Shown: piece after piece, positions 1 to 12,400 of the stretch | Position numbering within the stretch: the stretch's first letter is position 1 | Layout of the letters: the number at the start of each line of letters is the position of its first letter | Origin: Cyanophora paradoxa | Taxonomy: Eukaryota > Glaucocystophyceae > Cyanophorales > Cyanophoraceae | DNA length: 64,000 nucleotides | NCBI GenBank assembly: GCA_004431415.1 | Contig: QPMI01000123.1 | Coordinates: 124,001 to 188,000 of the forward strand | Direction of reading: 5' to 3' | Notes under the pieces: generated by a model | What the model was told of the DNA's origin: nothing | Database searches by the model: none | Seen by the model: the letters and a program-made list of their open reading frames with translations, nothing else | Program-made: the position numbers and the translations under genes

Positions 1-3000
1 ACGTTTTGAACCTCGTTAAGATCTGCAAGGGCACGCCATCTTACGCCGCTGGCAATGCGCTCTTCCCCGGCTGGGCGGTCGGCTCCAACGTTATCGAGGC
101 TCGTGCTGCTTCGACACGCGCTCGCAGTCGCCTCCGCTGACCTCTCTTTTATAGGTGACGCTTGGAGGGGCGTCCTCCAGCGTCGGCTCGATCCTGTGGG
201 CGAAGCCGGTCATGTACGGAGTCCAGAAGGGTCTGACCCCCGGCCCCTTCCCCGCGCCGTTTTACTGCCCGCGCCGACCTTGCGCCCCTGCCGCAGTGAA
301 CCCGACGGTGACGCTGGCGGCGAGCGCGTCGCACCTCGGGCCCCTCACGGGCACCGTCCGCATGCTCCGCTGGGCCTCCATCGCCACCGTCTCCTGGTCC
401 GGCCAGCCCTGGATCGGCCCCGGTACGCCTTCCGCTTGATCCGCTCCGAGTCTCTTTGTCGTGCCTAACGAAGAGCGGGCCGCAGCGACGACGGGGGCCA
501 AGGCGGTGCAGGTGATCACGGACATGAACTGGGACGTGTACCCCCTCTCGGCGAACGTGACGGGGTCGCCCTGCGCCGGCGCGGCGGTGCTCTCGCTCGC
601 CGTGACGGACAACTTCGGCAAGGCCGGCAGCGACGCGTTCGTGTCGGTGGCGATCACGGCGCCGGCGCCCGTCGTCGCCGTCTCGGCGGCCACGTACAGC
701 CTCTCGGCGCCCTACGCCGAGTTCGTCATCTGGGGCACCGCCTCCTCCCCCGACGGCGCGGCCGTCGCGGCGGCCTGGTCGCAGCAGTTCCCGGTGGGGA
801 CCCCCGTCTTCTCCTCCGCGTCCAACTCGGGCAACAACCACACCATCACCATCCCCGCCGGCGTCGCCCCGGGCACCGTCCGCGCCCGCCGCCCATCCTT
901 CCTTTACCGCGCCTGACGGGCGGGGCGCAGTACACGTTCTCGTTGACGGCGACGGTCGCGTGCTCCGTCTCCACCACCGCCACCGTCGCCCTCACCGGCC
1001 CGCCCCCGCCCCGCTCGCCCCGCCCCTGATCCGCCCCGCGCTGACGGGCCCGCGCAGTGACGGCGTCGACGCCGACGATCGCCTTCCCGCCCGGGGTCAC
1101 GATCTCGACCTTCACGCAGCCCGTCGTGCAGTACACCTGGACCGCATCCGTCACTGTGCGCTCGCCCCGCCGCCCCCACCGGCTCGCCTCGTCGGCTCTT
1201 TGCCGAGGGTACTGTCCGCGCAGGACCTGGGCTCGGGCATCGCGACGGCGGTGTGGAGCTGCCTGACCTGCCCGCCCGCCACGGCCCTCGCGACGGGCGC
1301 GCTGGCCGGCGCCTTCCCCAACTACAACGTCAGCGGCACGATCACGTCGGCGCTGGCGCCCGGCTCGTACACGCTGCGCCTCACCGTCACGACGCCGGCG
1401 GCCCAGAGCGCCTCGGCCGACTTGCCGCTCGTCGTCAGCGCGGGGGCGCCGGCCGTGACGGCGCCGGCGCCGCTCTCGGTGACCATCCCCTACGCCGCGG
1501 GGAGCGCGGCGCTCGTCGCCACCGTCGACAACCCGTCGGGCACCCTCGCCTCCGCCAAGTGGGAGCTCCTCTCGGCCCCCGCGGGGAGCTCGGCGGCCCC
1601 CGGCGTCATCGCGAGCACGACGGCGGCGGCCGCGGGGGCGCCGCCCGGGACGACGCGGGTGGAGCTGCGGGCGGCGCTGCCGGTGTACGACGCGCAGGGG
1701 GCGTACACGTTCCGCGCGACGGCGACCAACTCGTACGGCCTCTCCGCCTCGGCCACCGCCACCGTCGCCGTCCTCGCCGAGGCCCCCGCCGTCCTCCTTC
1801 CGGCTCCCGCCGCCTCGGTCGCCCTCCCCGCCGCCTCCTACGCCCTCTCCGCCACCGTCGTGAACCGCGCGGGGACCCTCTCCTCGGCGGCCTGGAAGGT
1901 CGTGGGCGGGGCGGCGCTCGCCACGCAGCTCGCCGGCCCCGTGGCCGACGCGGCCGGGAACCCGACGTACACGGCGACGGCGACGCTGCCGCTGGGCGCG
2001 GCCGGCAACTTCACGCTGCGCCTCTCGTGCTCCAACAGCCACGGCCTCTCCGCCTCGGCCTCGCTCCTCCTCTCCGTCCTCCCCGCCGCGCCCACCGTCT
2101 CGGGCCTGGCGCCCACGGCCGCCCTCGTGCTGCCGTACCCGGCCACGCAGCTCTCGGGGGCGGTGAGCGCCGTGAGCGGGAGCCTCGCCTCGGCGGCGTG
2201 GACGGGCCCCTCGGGCGCCGCCCTCGCCACGAGCGTCGCCGGCGGCGTGGCGACGGCGGCGCTCCCCGCCGACCTCGCCCCGGGCGCGCACGCGTTCACC
2301 CTCACGGCGACGAACAGCTACGGCCTGGCGGCGGGCGCGAGCCTCGTCGTGAGGGTGCTCGCCGGCGAGCCCGTCGTCGCCTGGGCCGCCGGCACGCCGG
2401 CCTCGCTGCCCCTCCGGCGGCCCCTCTCCCCGAGACGGGCGCCGTGCTGCGGGGGCGGCGCTGAGCCCCGCCGGGGCGTGGCGACGGCGGTGCTGGCGCT
2501 CTTCACGGGCGCCAACGACCTCGCCGTCGCCGTCCCCGTCGCCGCCCGCCGCGACCCCGCCCTCGACTCCTCCGGCGCCGAGGGCTACGCCCTCGAGGCG
2601 GCCCTCCCCGACGTGCCCCCCGGCAACTACACCGCCGTGCTCACCGCCACCACGGGCCTGGGCGCGTCGGCCTCGTCGGCGCCGCTGCCGGTGGTCGTGT
2701 CGGACCCCGTGCCGCCGCTCGTGGCGCTGGCCGACCACGCGCTCACCGTGCGCCGCGCCGGCGTCCCCGTCGTCCTCCCCGGCCGCGCCGTCGCCTGCGG
2801 GGCGGCGCGCGTGGAGGCCCTCGGCTGGTACCGCCTCGAGCTCGCCAACGCCAGCGACCTCCGCGCCTCGGCCGTCCTTTCCGCCCAGGCCCTCGCCACC
2901 ACGCCGGCCGCCCCGGAGCCCTACGCCTACGACGGCGCCCAGTGCTCCGCCGTGCGCGCCACGGCGATGCTGCCGAAGGGCCTCCCCGCCGGCACCTACG

Positions 3001-6000
3001 CCTTCGCCCTGCGCGCCTCGAACCAGGAGCGGGTGGAGGCGGAGGCGCGCGTGAGCGTCTCCGTGCTGCCGGCGGTGCAGCCGTCGTGCGTCGTGCACGG
3101 CCCGAGCGGGGCGGCGGACGGCGGCGTCCTCACCGTCGACTCGCCCTACGCCAGCGTCCGCGTGACGGGCCTCTGCCGCACCGCCAACGGGGCCATCGCC
3201 GGCCTCTCGTGGGCGATCCTGGTGCCGGCGGCGGCTGCGAACGGGACGGCGGGGGCGACGCCGCTGGAGACGTACCTGGAGGGGCCGGCGGGGGAGGGCG
3301 TGCTGCTGGAGGGCGTGGCGCACGTGCAGCGCGGCGCCTTCGCGTTCCTCCCGCGTGGCCTCGCCGCCGGCACCCACGCCCTCCGCCTCTCCCTCGTCGA
3401 CGAGGCCGGCCTCGCCGGCAGCGCCACCCTCACCGTCCGCGTCCGCGGTGCGCCAGCCCGCTCCCCAGGGGCCGCGGGGGGGCTTAGGGCGGGTTAGAGT
3501 TGGGCCGAGAGCTAGAGGTTTTTCTAGGCCGCCCGCCGCCGCCGCCGCCGTGGACCAGCAGCAGCAGCCGGGGCGGCGGCAGCGACGACGGGCGGAGGCG
3601 GCCGCGGCGGGCGGCTGCGGGGTCGGGGCCCAGCGCGCGCCCGGGGCCCCGCGCCGCGCCGCGCCGGCCGCGTGCGTGCTGACGGCGGCGCGGCGGCGGA
3701 TGGCGCAGAGCCCGCCGAGTCCGGCCTCGCGGCCGCCCGCCGCGCCCTCCTCGAGGCAGCCCCCGACAGCAGCGCCGAGAGCGGCGGCGGCGGGCAGCGG
3801 GGGGCCGGGGGCCCTCTAGCCGTCCGCCCCCCGGGGCCCGGGGCCGCCCCCTTCTAGCGGCCCCAGCAGCGGGGCGCGGGTCTAGCAAGCCCAGGCGCGC
3901 CCCGGCCTCACCGCCCGCGGCCCGCCAGCGCTGCGGGGGGCGCTCTTCTTCACGGGGTGGACGGTGTCGGCGGTCGGGGCGGGCGTGGTGGCGGCGGCGG
4001 CGCTGGCGGGGCCCCTGCTGCCCCACAAGGCCTGGCTCTCCGTCTCCCCCAAGGCCTCCCTCGCCCTCCTCTCCCACTTCCAGGTCCGCCCGCCCCGCCC
4101 CGCCCCGCCCGCCGGCCCTCGCGGGGCCGATCTGACGCGTGCGCGGCGCGGGCGCAGGTGGTGGCGATGACGGGGGCCCTGGCGTGCTCGCTGCACCCGT
4201 CTTACCGCGATTACTCGGACACCTTCCGCTGGACCCTCCTCCAGTTCCGCCTCCCCTGGGAGCCGGCCCGCGCCGGCGGCTCGGGCTCCATCCCCGCCAA
4301 CCCCTTCTACTCCTCCCCCTCCCTCCGCCCCGCCCGCCGCTCCCGCGCCCTCCTCCAGGACGCCGCCGCCTCGTCGACGCTGGACCTCGGGGCGGAGCCC
4401 GTGGCGGCCCCCGGGGCGGACGACGTGGACCAGACGAGCGCGGCCGCCGTCGGGCTCTGGGGCGGCGAGGACGGCGGCGACGAGTCCGACGCCAGCGCCG
4501 ACTTCCGCTCCGCCCTCTTCTACTCCGTCCGCCCCCGCCCCGCCCCGCCCCCGCGCTCCCTTTCCCGCTCGCGCGCCGACGGGGCGGGGCGTGCAGGCGC
4601 TGTGCGCGGCCGGCGTCGTCGTGCTGCACCTCGCCCTCCGCTTCGGCTACGGGCGCCTCGCGCGCAAGGGCCGCGCCGCCGCCGCCGCCCGCTTCCCCTT
4701 CCCCGCTACGAGATCCTCGCCATGGTCCGCCCGCCCCCCGCCGCCCGCCCCGCCCCGCCAAGGGCGGCTGCCGACGCCGGCCGCCCTCGCAGGACGCGAT
4801 CTACGGCGGCGTGTGCATCGCGGCGGCGCGGCTGATCCCGCGCGCGCGCTCGCCGGCGGAGCTGGCGGCGGCGGTGGCGGCGCTGGTGCTCGTGCCGGTG
4901 GCGTACCTGCTCTTCGTGGTGGCGACGCTGCACCGCGGCCTCGCGCTGCGGCGCCTCCTCGAGTACCGCCCCGCCGTCACCAAGAAGGCCCTCGCCTCCT
5001 CCTCCAGCAGCGACGAGAGCGGCAGCGAGGCCGACGGCCCCGCCCCGCCCCTCGAGCCCCAGAACGCCGCGCTCCTCTCCCCGGCCGGGGAGCGGCCCTC
5101 GACGGCCGGCGGCTCCTCGGCCTCGCCGCGGGCCTTCCCGCCGCTGGAGGTGCCGCGGGGCCCGGACACGGGCTCCCGCCGCGGCTCCGGCGCCTCCGCG
5201 CTCTCGGGCGAGGAGGCCCCCGGCCCCGCCCTCGCCCTCCCCCCGAGCTCCGTCTCCGCCTGGCTCGACCGCTCCCCGCCCCACTTCGCCTACTCCCCGG
5301 AGCCCGTCCGCCCCCTCCGCCTCCCGGGGCCCTCCTCCCTCCCCTCCTCCCCCCGCCCGGGGCCCAGCGGCCCCGGCCCCGCCCTCCCCGCGGCCCGGCC
5401 CGGCGCCGCCCTCGCCGGGGCGGCCGGCCGGCGCCCGGGGCCGGGGGGCGGGGAGCGGGAGCGACTCGGAGGGCCCGACGGGGCGCGGGGCGGCGACGGG
5501 GCGGGGCCCGCGGCGGGCGTCGAATGCGGTGCCGGCGGCGGGGCGGCCGTGGACGGCGGCGGCGTCGGAGGAGTCGGAGGAGGGCGGGCGGCGCGGGCGG
5601 CGGCGCGAGGGCGCCTTCCGCGCGGCCGTCCGCACCGTCTTCGACTTCCTCCAGCTCCGCGTCCCCCGCCGCGAGCCTTCCTCGGCCTACGGCGCCCTCG
5701 CCTCGGCGCGCGTGGGGCCCGAGACGGAGACGGACGGGGAGGCGGAGCGGGCCTCGCCGCGCTCCGAGGCCGGCCTCGAGCTCGCAGCGCGCGACCCGGG
5801 CGAAGCCGGCCTCGCCGCCGGCTGGGAGGGCCTCGCCTTCCCCGCCCAGCACGTCCACCGCGCCCGCCCCGCCGGCCTCCCCTACCTGCCCCTCCCGCGG
5901 GGAGCCCGATGCGGCCGGGGCGGCGCGGCTCGGACGCGAGCGCCGTGAGCTTCGCGCACGTGCCCCTCTCCATCGCCGCCTCCTCCCGCCGCGGCTCCCT

Positions 6001-6986
6001 CCCCGCGGACACCGCCCGCGCCCCGGGCCGGAGGGCTTCGCGCTCGGGCCGGGCCCGGCGACGGGGCGGGGGACGGCGCGGCGGCGGAGCAGCCTCGGGA
6101 GGCGCTGCGGCAGTGGGGCGGGCAGCTCTACTCGCCCCGCACCGCCGCCCGCCTGGCCCTCATTGTCGGCTTCATGGGCGGCGGCAAGCGCCCGCAGGGG
6201 GCGGGGCAGGGGTCGGGGCGGGTGAGCCTGCGGACGGCGCGCTCGCGGGGCGGCTCGACGTCGCGCCGCGGCTCCCTCGCCGCCTCCTTCCGGCGCCGCG
6301 CGAGCCTCGTCGCCGCCCTCCCCGGCGCCGCCAAGCAGATCATCCGCGGCTCCCGGGGCGAGTGGGTGACCCCCGGGGGCAAGGCGGGGCCCGGGGAGGC
6401 CTTCATGCGCCGCTTCGGGCCCCTCTTCGAGGACCAGGCCGAGGCGCGCCTCGCGTACCTCTTCTCCGCCTTCGACCTGCTGAAGAAGCTCGTGCTGGCC
6501 GTCGTGCTCTCCTCGGTGCGGGACCAGTACACGCAGCTCGCCTGCATCATCCTCTTGAACCTCGCCACCCTCGTGTACCTCGCCTGGTCCCTCCCCTTCA
6601 ACCGCATGCGGGACAACTACACGAGCCTCGGGGCCGTCTTCCTGCAGACGGCCTTCTTCGTGATGGTGAACGTGTCGGACCGGGACTCGCCGGAGAGCGC
6701 CGCCGTGGCGACGGCGATGGCCTCGCTGCAGACGGCGGGGGCCGTCTTCCTCATGCTCGGCCACTTCCAGCTCCTCGTCGCCGTCGCCGTCCGCGTCGCC
6801 GGGCCCGCCGCCGCCGCCCTCGTCGCCCGCTTCCGGCCCCTCCGCCGCGTCGCCCCGAGCCCCGCGCCCGAGCCCGAGGCCGAGCCTGCGGCCGCCCCGC
6901 CGCCCCGGGCCCCGTCGCCCCCTCCTCGGGGGACTCCCTGGGGCTCCGGGGACGCCCCCGCCGCCGGGGGCGCAGGCGGGTCCTGA
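1..6986 (+). CDS. Large Ig/PKD/REJ-like repeat protein with C-terminal multi-pass TRP-like membrane domain (5' partial)
   Basis: Probably a large cell-surface receptor or channel-like protein. The window opens inside an exon; early introns read as 99-154, 231-296, 423-485, 878-930, 998-1057 and 1156-1223. The long exon 1224-3448 encodes at least seven beta-sandwich-like repeats of about 90-100 residues. Each has a hydrophobic strand, a Ser/Ala-rich linker and an ending such as APGTYTF, PPGNYTA or LAAGTHAL, as in PKD/REJ/Ig-like modules. From about 3930 hydrophobic helices appear, separated by Ser/Glu-rich loops (4980-6330). The last exon (about 6100-6986) has RFGPLFEDQAEARLAYLFSA followed by three or four membrane spans, resembling the C-terminal TRP-like region of algal and fungal multi-pass proteins. 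It ends in a Pro/Ala-rich tail. Splicing at 3449-3930 and 5400-6100 is uncertain, so two adjacent genes remain possible. Confidence 0.6.
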
Positions 6987-7477
6987 GCTCCTCACGCCCC
7001 GCGCCGCCGCCGAGCGCTGGCGCGGCATCCGAGCCGCAGGGCGCCCCCTGCCCCCGCAGGGCCGCCCCGCCCCCGCCTCGGAGCTCCTCCCCCTCGAGAA
7101 CGCGTAGGGCCCGCCCGCTGCAGTCCGCGAGCGGCGCACACAGGAGATCCGCCGCGCTTAGTTTTCATCTAGTGTCGGGCAGGCTGTAAAGAAGATGGGG
7201 AACTCGAAGCAGCTAGTTAGATCGCTGTGAGTGTTTAACGGTTTTAGGGATCGGTAGACGCTTTAATTTTATCGAGCAACTCAAAATGACGGGAGTCCAA
7301 GCTAGTGAGCTGAAGGAATGCTGAACGTTGTCGTCTGCACGGCTGGCGGTCCCACGTGAGCGCCAGTGACCGAACGGGGGTGCGCGTGCGAGGGCTGCCC
7401 CTCGGACGCGCGCCCTGCTCGAGGGCGACGTCTCCTCGCGGTTGACGAGCACGGGGGCGGGGGCGAGGGCTCGGCGG
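6987..7477. other. Convergent 3' intergenic interval
   Basis: Lies between the stop of the repeat/TRP gene and the stop of trmB on the other strand. It holds the two 3' ends and a short AT-richer stretch around 7160-7320. I see no coding frame with plausible composition and no recognisable RNA gene. Confidence 0.5.
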
Positions 7478-8772
7478 CTAGCCCTGCTTGACGAACATGG
7501 CGCGGTAGACGGGGAGGCCGCGCTCGAGCACGCACGCCTCCCGCTCCGTCGCCAGCCCCAGCGGGTTCGAGGCCAGCCACTCCGCCTCCCCCGCCCCCTC
7601 CCCGTGCAGCGCCCCGTCCAGCCGCAGGCCCGGCGTCCCCGCCAGGATCGCCCGCATCTGCCGCCGCTCTCAGGCGCCGGAGCACCGGGGGCGCGGGGCG
7701 GGGGCACCTGCTGGGCGACCTCGAAGACGTCGGACTGGGCGAAGATGCGCCCGCCCGGCCGCAGGTGCCCCGCCAGGCACGCCGTCAGCGGCTCCTGCAC
7801 CACCCGCCGCTTCTGCTGCCGCCGCTTCCACCTGCCGCCCCGCCCTCAGCGGGCTGCCATGGATGACGAGGGGCCAGAGATTGGACTCGCCAGGGGTCGG
7901 GCATCTGGATGGAGACCTGCCGCAGTGCGGGCAGTTGGGGCGGCGGCGGGCGGGCGGGGGGCGGGGCGGGGGCGGGTGGGGCGGACGAGGTCGAGGGTGC
8001 CCGGGGGGAAGGAGCGGCAGAGGACCTCGCACGAGACGTTGATGTTGCCGTCCAGGTAGTGCCTGCGCGCGGCGGCCGCTCGGGCTACGATCGCGAGGGC
8101 GCCGGCGGCCGCGGCGGCGCGCTGATGCGCACAGGTTCTTGAGGCCGAGCTCGTCGCGCCAACGGTTGGCCTGCCACACGAGCGCGCTGCGGATCTCCAC
8201 GCCGACGAAGTTGCGCTCCGGGTGCCGCTGCGCGTACTCCAGCAAGAAACGGCCCTTGGCGACGCCGACGTCGAGGTGGATCGGGCGGCCCGCGTCCTCG
8301 AAGACGGTGGCCCAGTCGGGCGGCACGAGCGGCTCCTGGAAGCGCGCCTCCAGCGGGTTCACGTGCTGCCTCACGCGCAGCTGCCCGCCCTTCATCTGCG
8401 CGCGGCGCGCCGTGAGATTGATAGCTAGCGAAGCATGGGTCGCGCAATAGCTGTGCGCATGCTCGCCTTCTTTCTAATCCACTCCGGGATATCGTCGCTA
8501 TCTGCCGCTTGTGCTGGCCGGGGGCTGGGGGTTGGGCTGGCAGTGGCGCTGCCCTCGGCGCGCGGCGTCTCGCTGAGCGCCCACGTCGAGGCTACGAACT
8601 GTTGCAGGGTCTCATTCGCCGTTTGCGGGCGCCGGCGCCGCGGCGCGGCCGGCGCGCCCGCAGTCTCGAATCTCGATCCGGTGGCTTGCCTTACGGCTAG
8701 CCTGAGCGGCGCAATAACGCACGCCGCGCCGCGCCGAGCGGGCAGCGCCGCACACCCGCAGAACGAAAGCAT
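7478..8772 (-). CDS. trmB: tRNA (guanine-N7-)-methyltransferase, cyanobacterial/plastid type
   Basis: Transfers methyl from S-adenosylmethionine to N7 of a tRNA guanine (G46 in the family). Five or so exons join into the diagnostic TrmB order: RVRQHVNPLEARFQEP near the N terminus, the SAM-binding motif HLDVGVAKGRFLLEYA, EIRSALVWQANRWRDELGL, NINVSCEV, then PDPW followed by KRRQQKRRVVQEPL and FAQSDVFEVAQQ. The last exon ends VYRAMFVKQG at the stop 7478-7480. An intron at 7832-7890 has a GC donor, and its join restores the family PDPWxK motif. Upstream, 8425-8772 supplies a basic Ala/Arg-rich leader joined by a further intron, which could be an organelle targeting region. The sequence is closer to cyanobacterial and plastid enzymes than to cytosolic Trm8. 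The ATG at 8770-8772 is the likely but unproven start. Confidence 0.88.
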
Positions 8773-9424
8773 CTCAGCTGGATGGCTCTACCCGCCCCTC
8801 GCTCCGCCCCTGAAGTCGTGGCACTGATACCCCTCCTTGAAGCTGATCCCAATGGCGTTCCATAGCGTTCGTCCGCCGGGCCGGACCGCGCGCGCATGCG
8901 CATGCACACGCATGGCTGCTTTCTCCGCGCATTCAGTTCATCATGAGCTCCGAGTCCTCCGAGCCAAGTTCCTCGTCACCGCAACTTGGCGAGCACGCTC
9001 ATACATGCATATGGCGCGCAGAGACATGGCGGCTGCATGCTATGGCACCATGGCGGATGATGGCGCTCCGTCGAGGTTCGTCAGCGTTTGCGAAGAGCTT
9101 TCGATGCGCTGGCGGCGTCGCCTTTCATCCGCGCTGTAAGTTTTCATGGTCACCTCGGTTCGCAGAAAGGACGCAGATCGGAGCGAGCACCAGTTAAGAC
9201 AGCCACGGCATTAATTGATCGCGGCGCAACTTTGCATCAGCAGCTGCGCCGGCCGGCGCCAGCGCATGCGCATCAGCTTGCTTGCAAGAAAGAGCGTATC
9301 TTACAGCTCGCACCGCATCTCCTCGCATCATCAGCAGCGCCACTACAGCGTCCGGCGCGCGCACGGCGGGAGAACCCTTGTCGGGAGCCTGCAAGGATAG
9401 CGTTTCCCGCGGCGGGCGCGGTGG
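8773..9424. other. Divergent intergenic region between trmB and the histidine kinase
   Basis: About 650 nt separating two divergently transcribed genes, so it should contain both promoters. It is less GC-rich than the genes and has CATG/CATATG and ATGGCG repeats around 9000-9060. No clear TATA box, tRNA or long coding frame is visible. Confidence 0.4.
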
Positions 9425-12400
9425 ATGCACAAAATGCAGATGGCGGGCGGACACGGACTTTCCGACGGCTGGAGGGCGGTGCTCCTCGCCTCCGACGGCG
9501 TCATCGCCTTCTCCTACTTCCTGATCCCAGGTGCGCGGCGCTCCGGCTCTCCGGGGCCGCCGGCCGCCGACGGGGGCGGGGGGCAGGGATGCTGGGGCTC
9601 TTCCTGAGGCGGCGGTGGGCTGACTTCGCGCTGGGCCTCCGCCTCGCCCTCGGCCTCTTCGTCGCCTTCATCCTCTGCTGCGGCGCCGTGCGCGCCCGCG
9701 CTCCCCATGGCCACCCCAGCCGGCCCCCGCCGCGCTGCCCGCCGGCGCCCTCCCAGGAGCCGCCGCTCACCGGGCCGCCCCCGCAGACGCACGCCTCGGC
9801 GATCCTGGTGGAGTCCTTCGGCCCCCGCTTCGAGTTCATGGTCCTCACCGCCGTGCGCCCCGCCCCCCGCCGGAGTGCTCCAGCGGGCCCCCGGCCCCTC
9901 GGCGACCCCCGCGGCAGGTGCTGAAGACGGGGACGGCGGTGGTGTCGGCGCTGACGGCGGCGCTGCTCTTCGTCTTCGTCCCCCTGCTCCTCGACGTCCC
10001 CCTCGAGCTCCAGCGGGAGAAGCGCCACCGCGCCCAGCTCGAGGCCCTCTGCCGCTCCCGCCTCGAGGTGCGGCGCGCCCGCGCGGGGGCGGCTGCCGGC
10101 GGCCTCGGGGGCCTCTGAGGCCCGGGGCAGGTGGAGGAGGAGCTGCGGCGGCAGCTCGAGCGGCGGGACGTGCTGCGCCGCATCACCAACGCGGTGCGGG
10201 GCACGCTCGAGGCGGAGGGGGTCTTCGCGACGGCGGCGCGGGAGATCGGGCGGGCCTTCCACGCCGACCTCTGCACCGTCTGGGTCCGCGAGGAGGCCGA
10301 CGAGGAGGGCGCGGGGGCCGAGGCCGGCGAGCCCGAGGGCGCCCCCGCCCCGGGCGGCGTCCGCTGCGCCGCCACCTTCCGCCCCGACGTCGAGGCGGGG
10401 GCGGGACCGGAGGAGAAGGCGGGTGCGGGGGCGCCCTACGCCGTCGTCGACGTCGACGACGCGGAGGCCGAGGGGGGCGAGGAGGCGGGCGCGGGGGGCG
10501 GGCGGGGCTCGGGGGAGTGCGGGGCGGGGCGGGTGTCGGGGCCGGGGCCGGGGAGGCGGCGGCGCCCCTCGCTGGGGGAGGCGGCGTGGATCCAGGAGGC
10601 CCTCCTCGCCGACGCCGTCGTCCAGGCCCGCCCCGCCCCGCCCCGCCCCGCGCCCTCCTCCTCATTCCGCTCCTCCTCCGGCGCAGGTGCCGGACGTGGA
10701 GAAGGAGCCGCGCTCCTCCCTCGGCGACTCCCTCGGCGACTCCCTCGGCGAGGCCCGCCGTCTCGAGCTCGGCGCCTCGGGATCGGACCTGATCTCCGCC
10801 TGCGCGCAGTTCGGGGCGCGGAGCGCGTTCTGCGTGCGGACGTCGTTCGCGGGGCGGGCGAACGGGCTCATCTTCGTGGCGCGGCGGCGGCCGGCGGCGG
10901 CGCTGGAGGAGGCGGACGGGGACCTCCTCACCGCCGCCGCCGAGCAGGTCGGCATCGCCTTCGCCCACGGTGCCCCCGCCCCTCCCCTCCCCTCCTCTCC
11001 TCCGCGCGCCCGCCGAGCGCCCGGGCAGCGCGGATGGTGGGGCGGCTGCGGCGGGCGAACGAGGCGCTGCGGGGGGCGCGGGAGGCCGCCGAGGGGGCCA
11101 ACGCCGCCAAGTCCCAATTCATCGCGTGCATGACGCACGAGCTGAGGACGCCGCTCAACGGTCCGCGCGTCCGCCCGGCTCGCGGGGGCCCCGGGCCGAC
11201 GGGGCGCAGCGGTGATCGGGTTCACGTCGGTGCTGCTCGACGACGCCGGCGAGGGCGCGCCCCGGGGCCTCCTCGGGCCCCCCGAGCCCTGCCCGCTCGG
11301 CGAGGAGCGGCGGGACATGCTCGAGACCATCCGCAGCAGCGGCGAGGCCCTCATGGCGGTGCGCCCGGTGGGAAGGAAAGGAAAGGAAAGGGAAGAGAAG
11401 AGAGGGAAGGGGTTGAGCTGGGGCGGCCGCGGGCAGATCATCAACGACATCCTGGACTTCAGCAAGCTGGAGGCGCAGCGGGTGGAGTTCGAGGCGCGGC
11501 CCTTCCCCGTCCCCTCCGTCGTAGAGGACTCCCTCGAGCTCGTCGTCCGCTCCTCCCCCGCCCCCTCGCCCTCCCCCCGGGCCCTCACGCGGGGCAGGCG
11601 GCGGGGGCGGCGAAGAAGGGCCTCGCCCTCACCTGGGCCCTCGAGCGCGACGTGCCCCAGGCGCGCCTCGTGCCTCTCCCGCCTGTTTCCGCCCCTCACG
11701 CGGGGGCCGGGGCAGGTGGCGGTGGGGGACGCCGCGCGCCTCCGCCAGGTCCTCCTCAACCGTCCGCCCCCGCCCCGGCCCCTCGTCCCCGCCCCCGCCC
11801 CGCCCCCCTCACCCCGGCCGGCACCCCCCGCAGTGCTCTCCAACGGCGTCAAGTTCACGCCGAGAAACGGCTCCATCGCCGTCCGCTGCCGGCTCGCCCC
11901 GGGCGGCCCCGCCGCGGGGCCCCTGGACGCCCTCGAGCCCCTCCCGCGCCTGCCCCGCTCCGCCTCGGGCCCCCTCCACCCGCGCCGCGCCTCCGCCCCG
12001 GCGAGCTCCCGCCCCGCCTCGGGGCGCCGCCTCTCCGCCCCCGCCGACTCGCCGGCGCTGCTGCGGGCGCTGCCGCCCCGCGGCGCTCCCCTCTACCTCC
12101 GCTTCGACGTCGTCGACACGGCGCGCGCCCCGCGCCCCGCTCCCCGCCCCCGCCCCCGCCCCCTCTGAGCTCGGGCGCAGGGGATCGGGATCCCGCCGGA
12201 GCGCGCGGGGCGCCTCTTCCAGCCCTTCAGCCAGATGGACGCCGGCACCACGCGGTGCGCCTCGCCCCTCCTCCTCCACCCTCGCTGCGCGGGGCCGTCG
12301 GCGAGGCGGGGGGCGCGGCAGCGAGTACGGGGGCACGGGCCTCGGGCTTGCGATCTCCAAGAAGATCGTGGAAGGGATGGGGGGGCGCCTCTGGTGCTCC

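Noticed and set aside
846-3377. Long minus-strand open frame of about 840 codons opposite the repeat protein gene
   Set aside because: Extremely Arg/Gly/Ala-rich translation with no motifs; it is the complement shadow of the plus-strand beta-sandwich repeats in GC-rich DNA.
5529-5948. Independent plus-strand gene
   Set aside because: The frame (EGAFRAAVRTVFDFLQLRVP onward) fits as a cytoplasmic loop exon of the surrounding membrane protein, with plausible splice sites either side.
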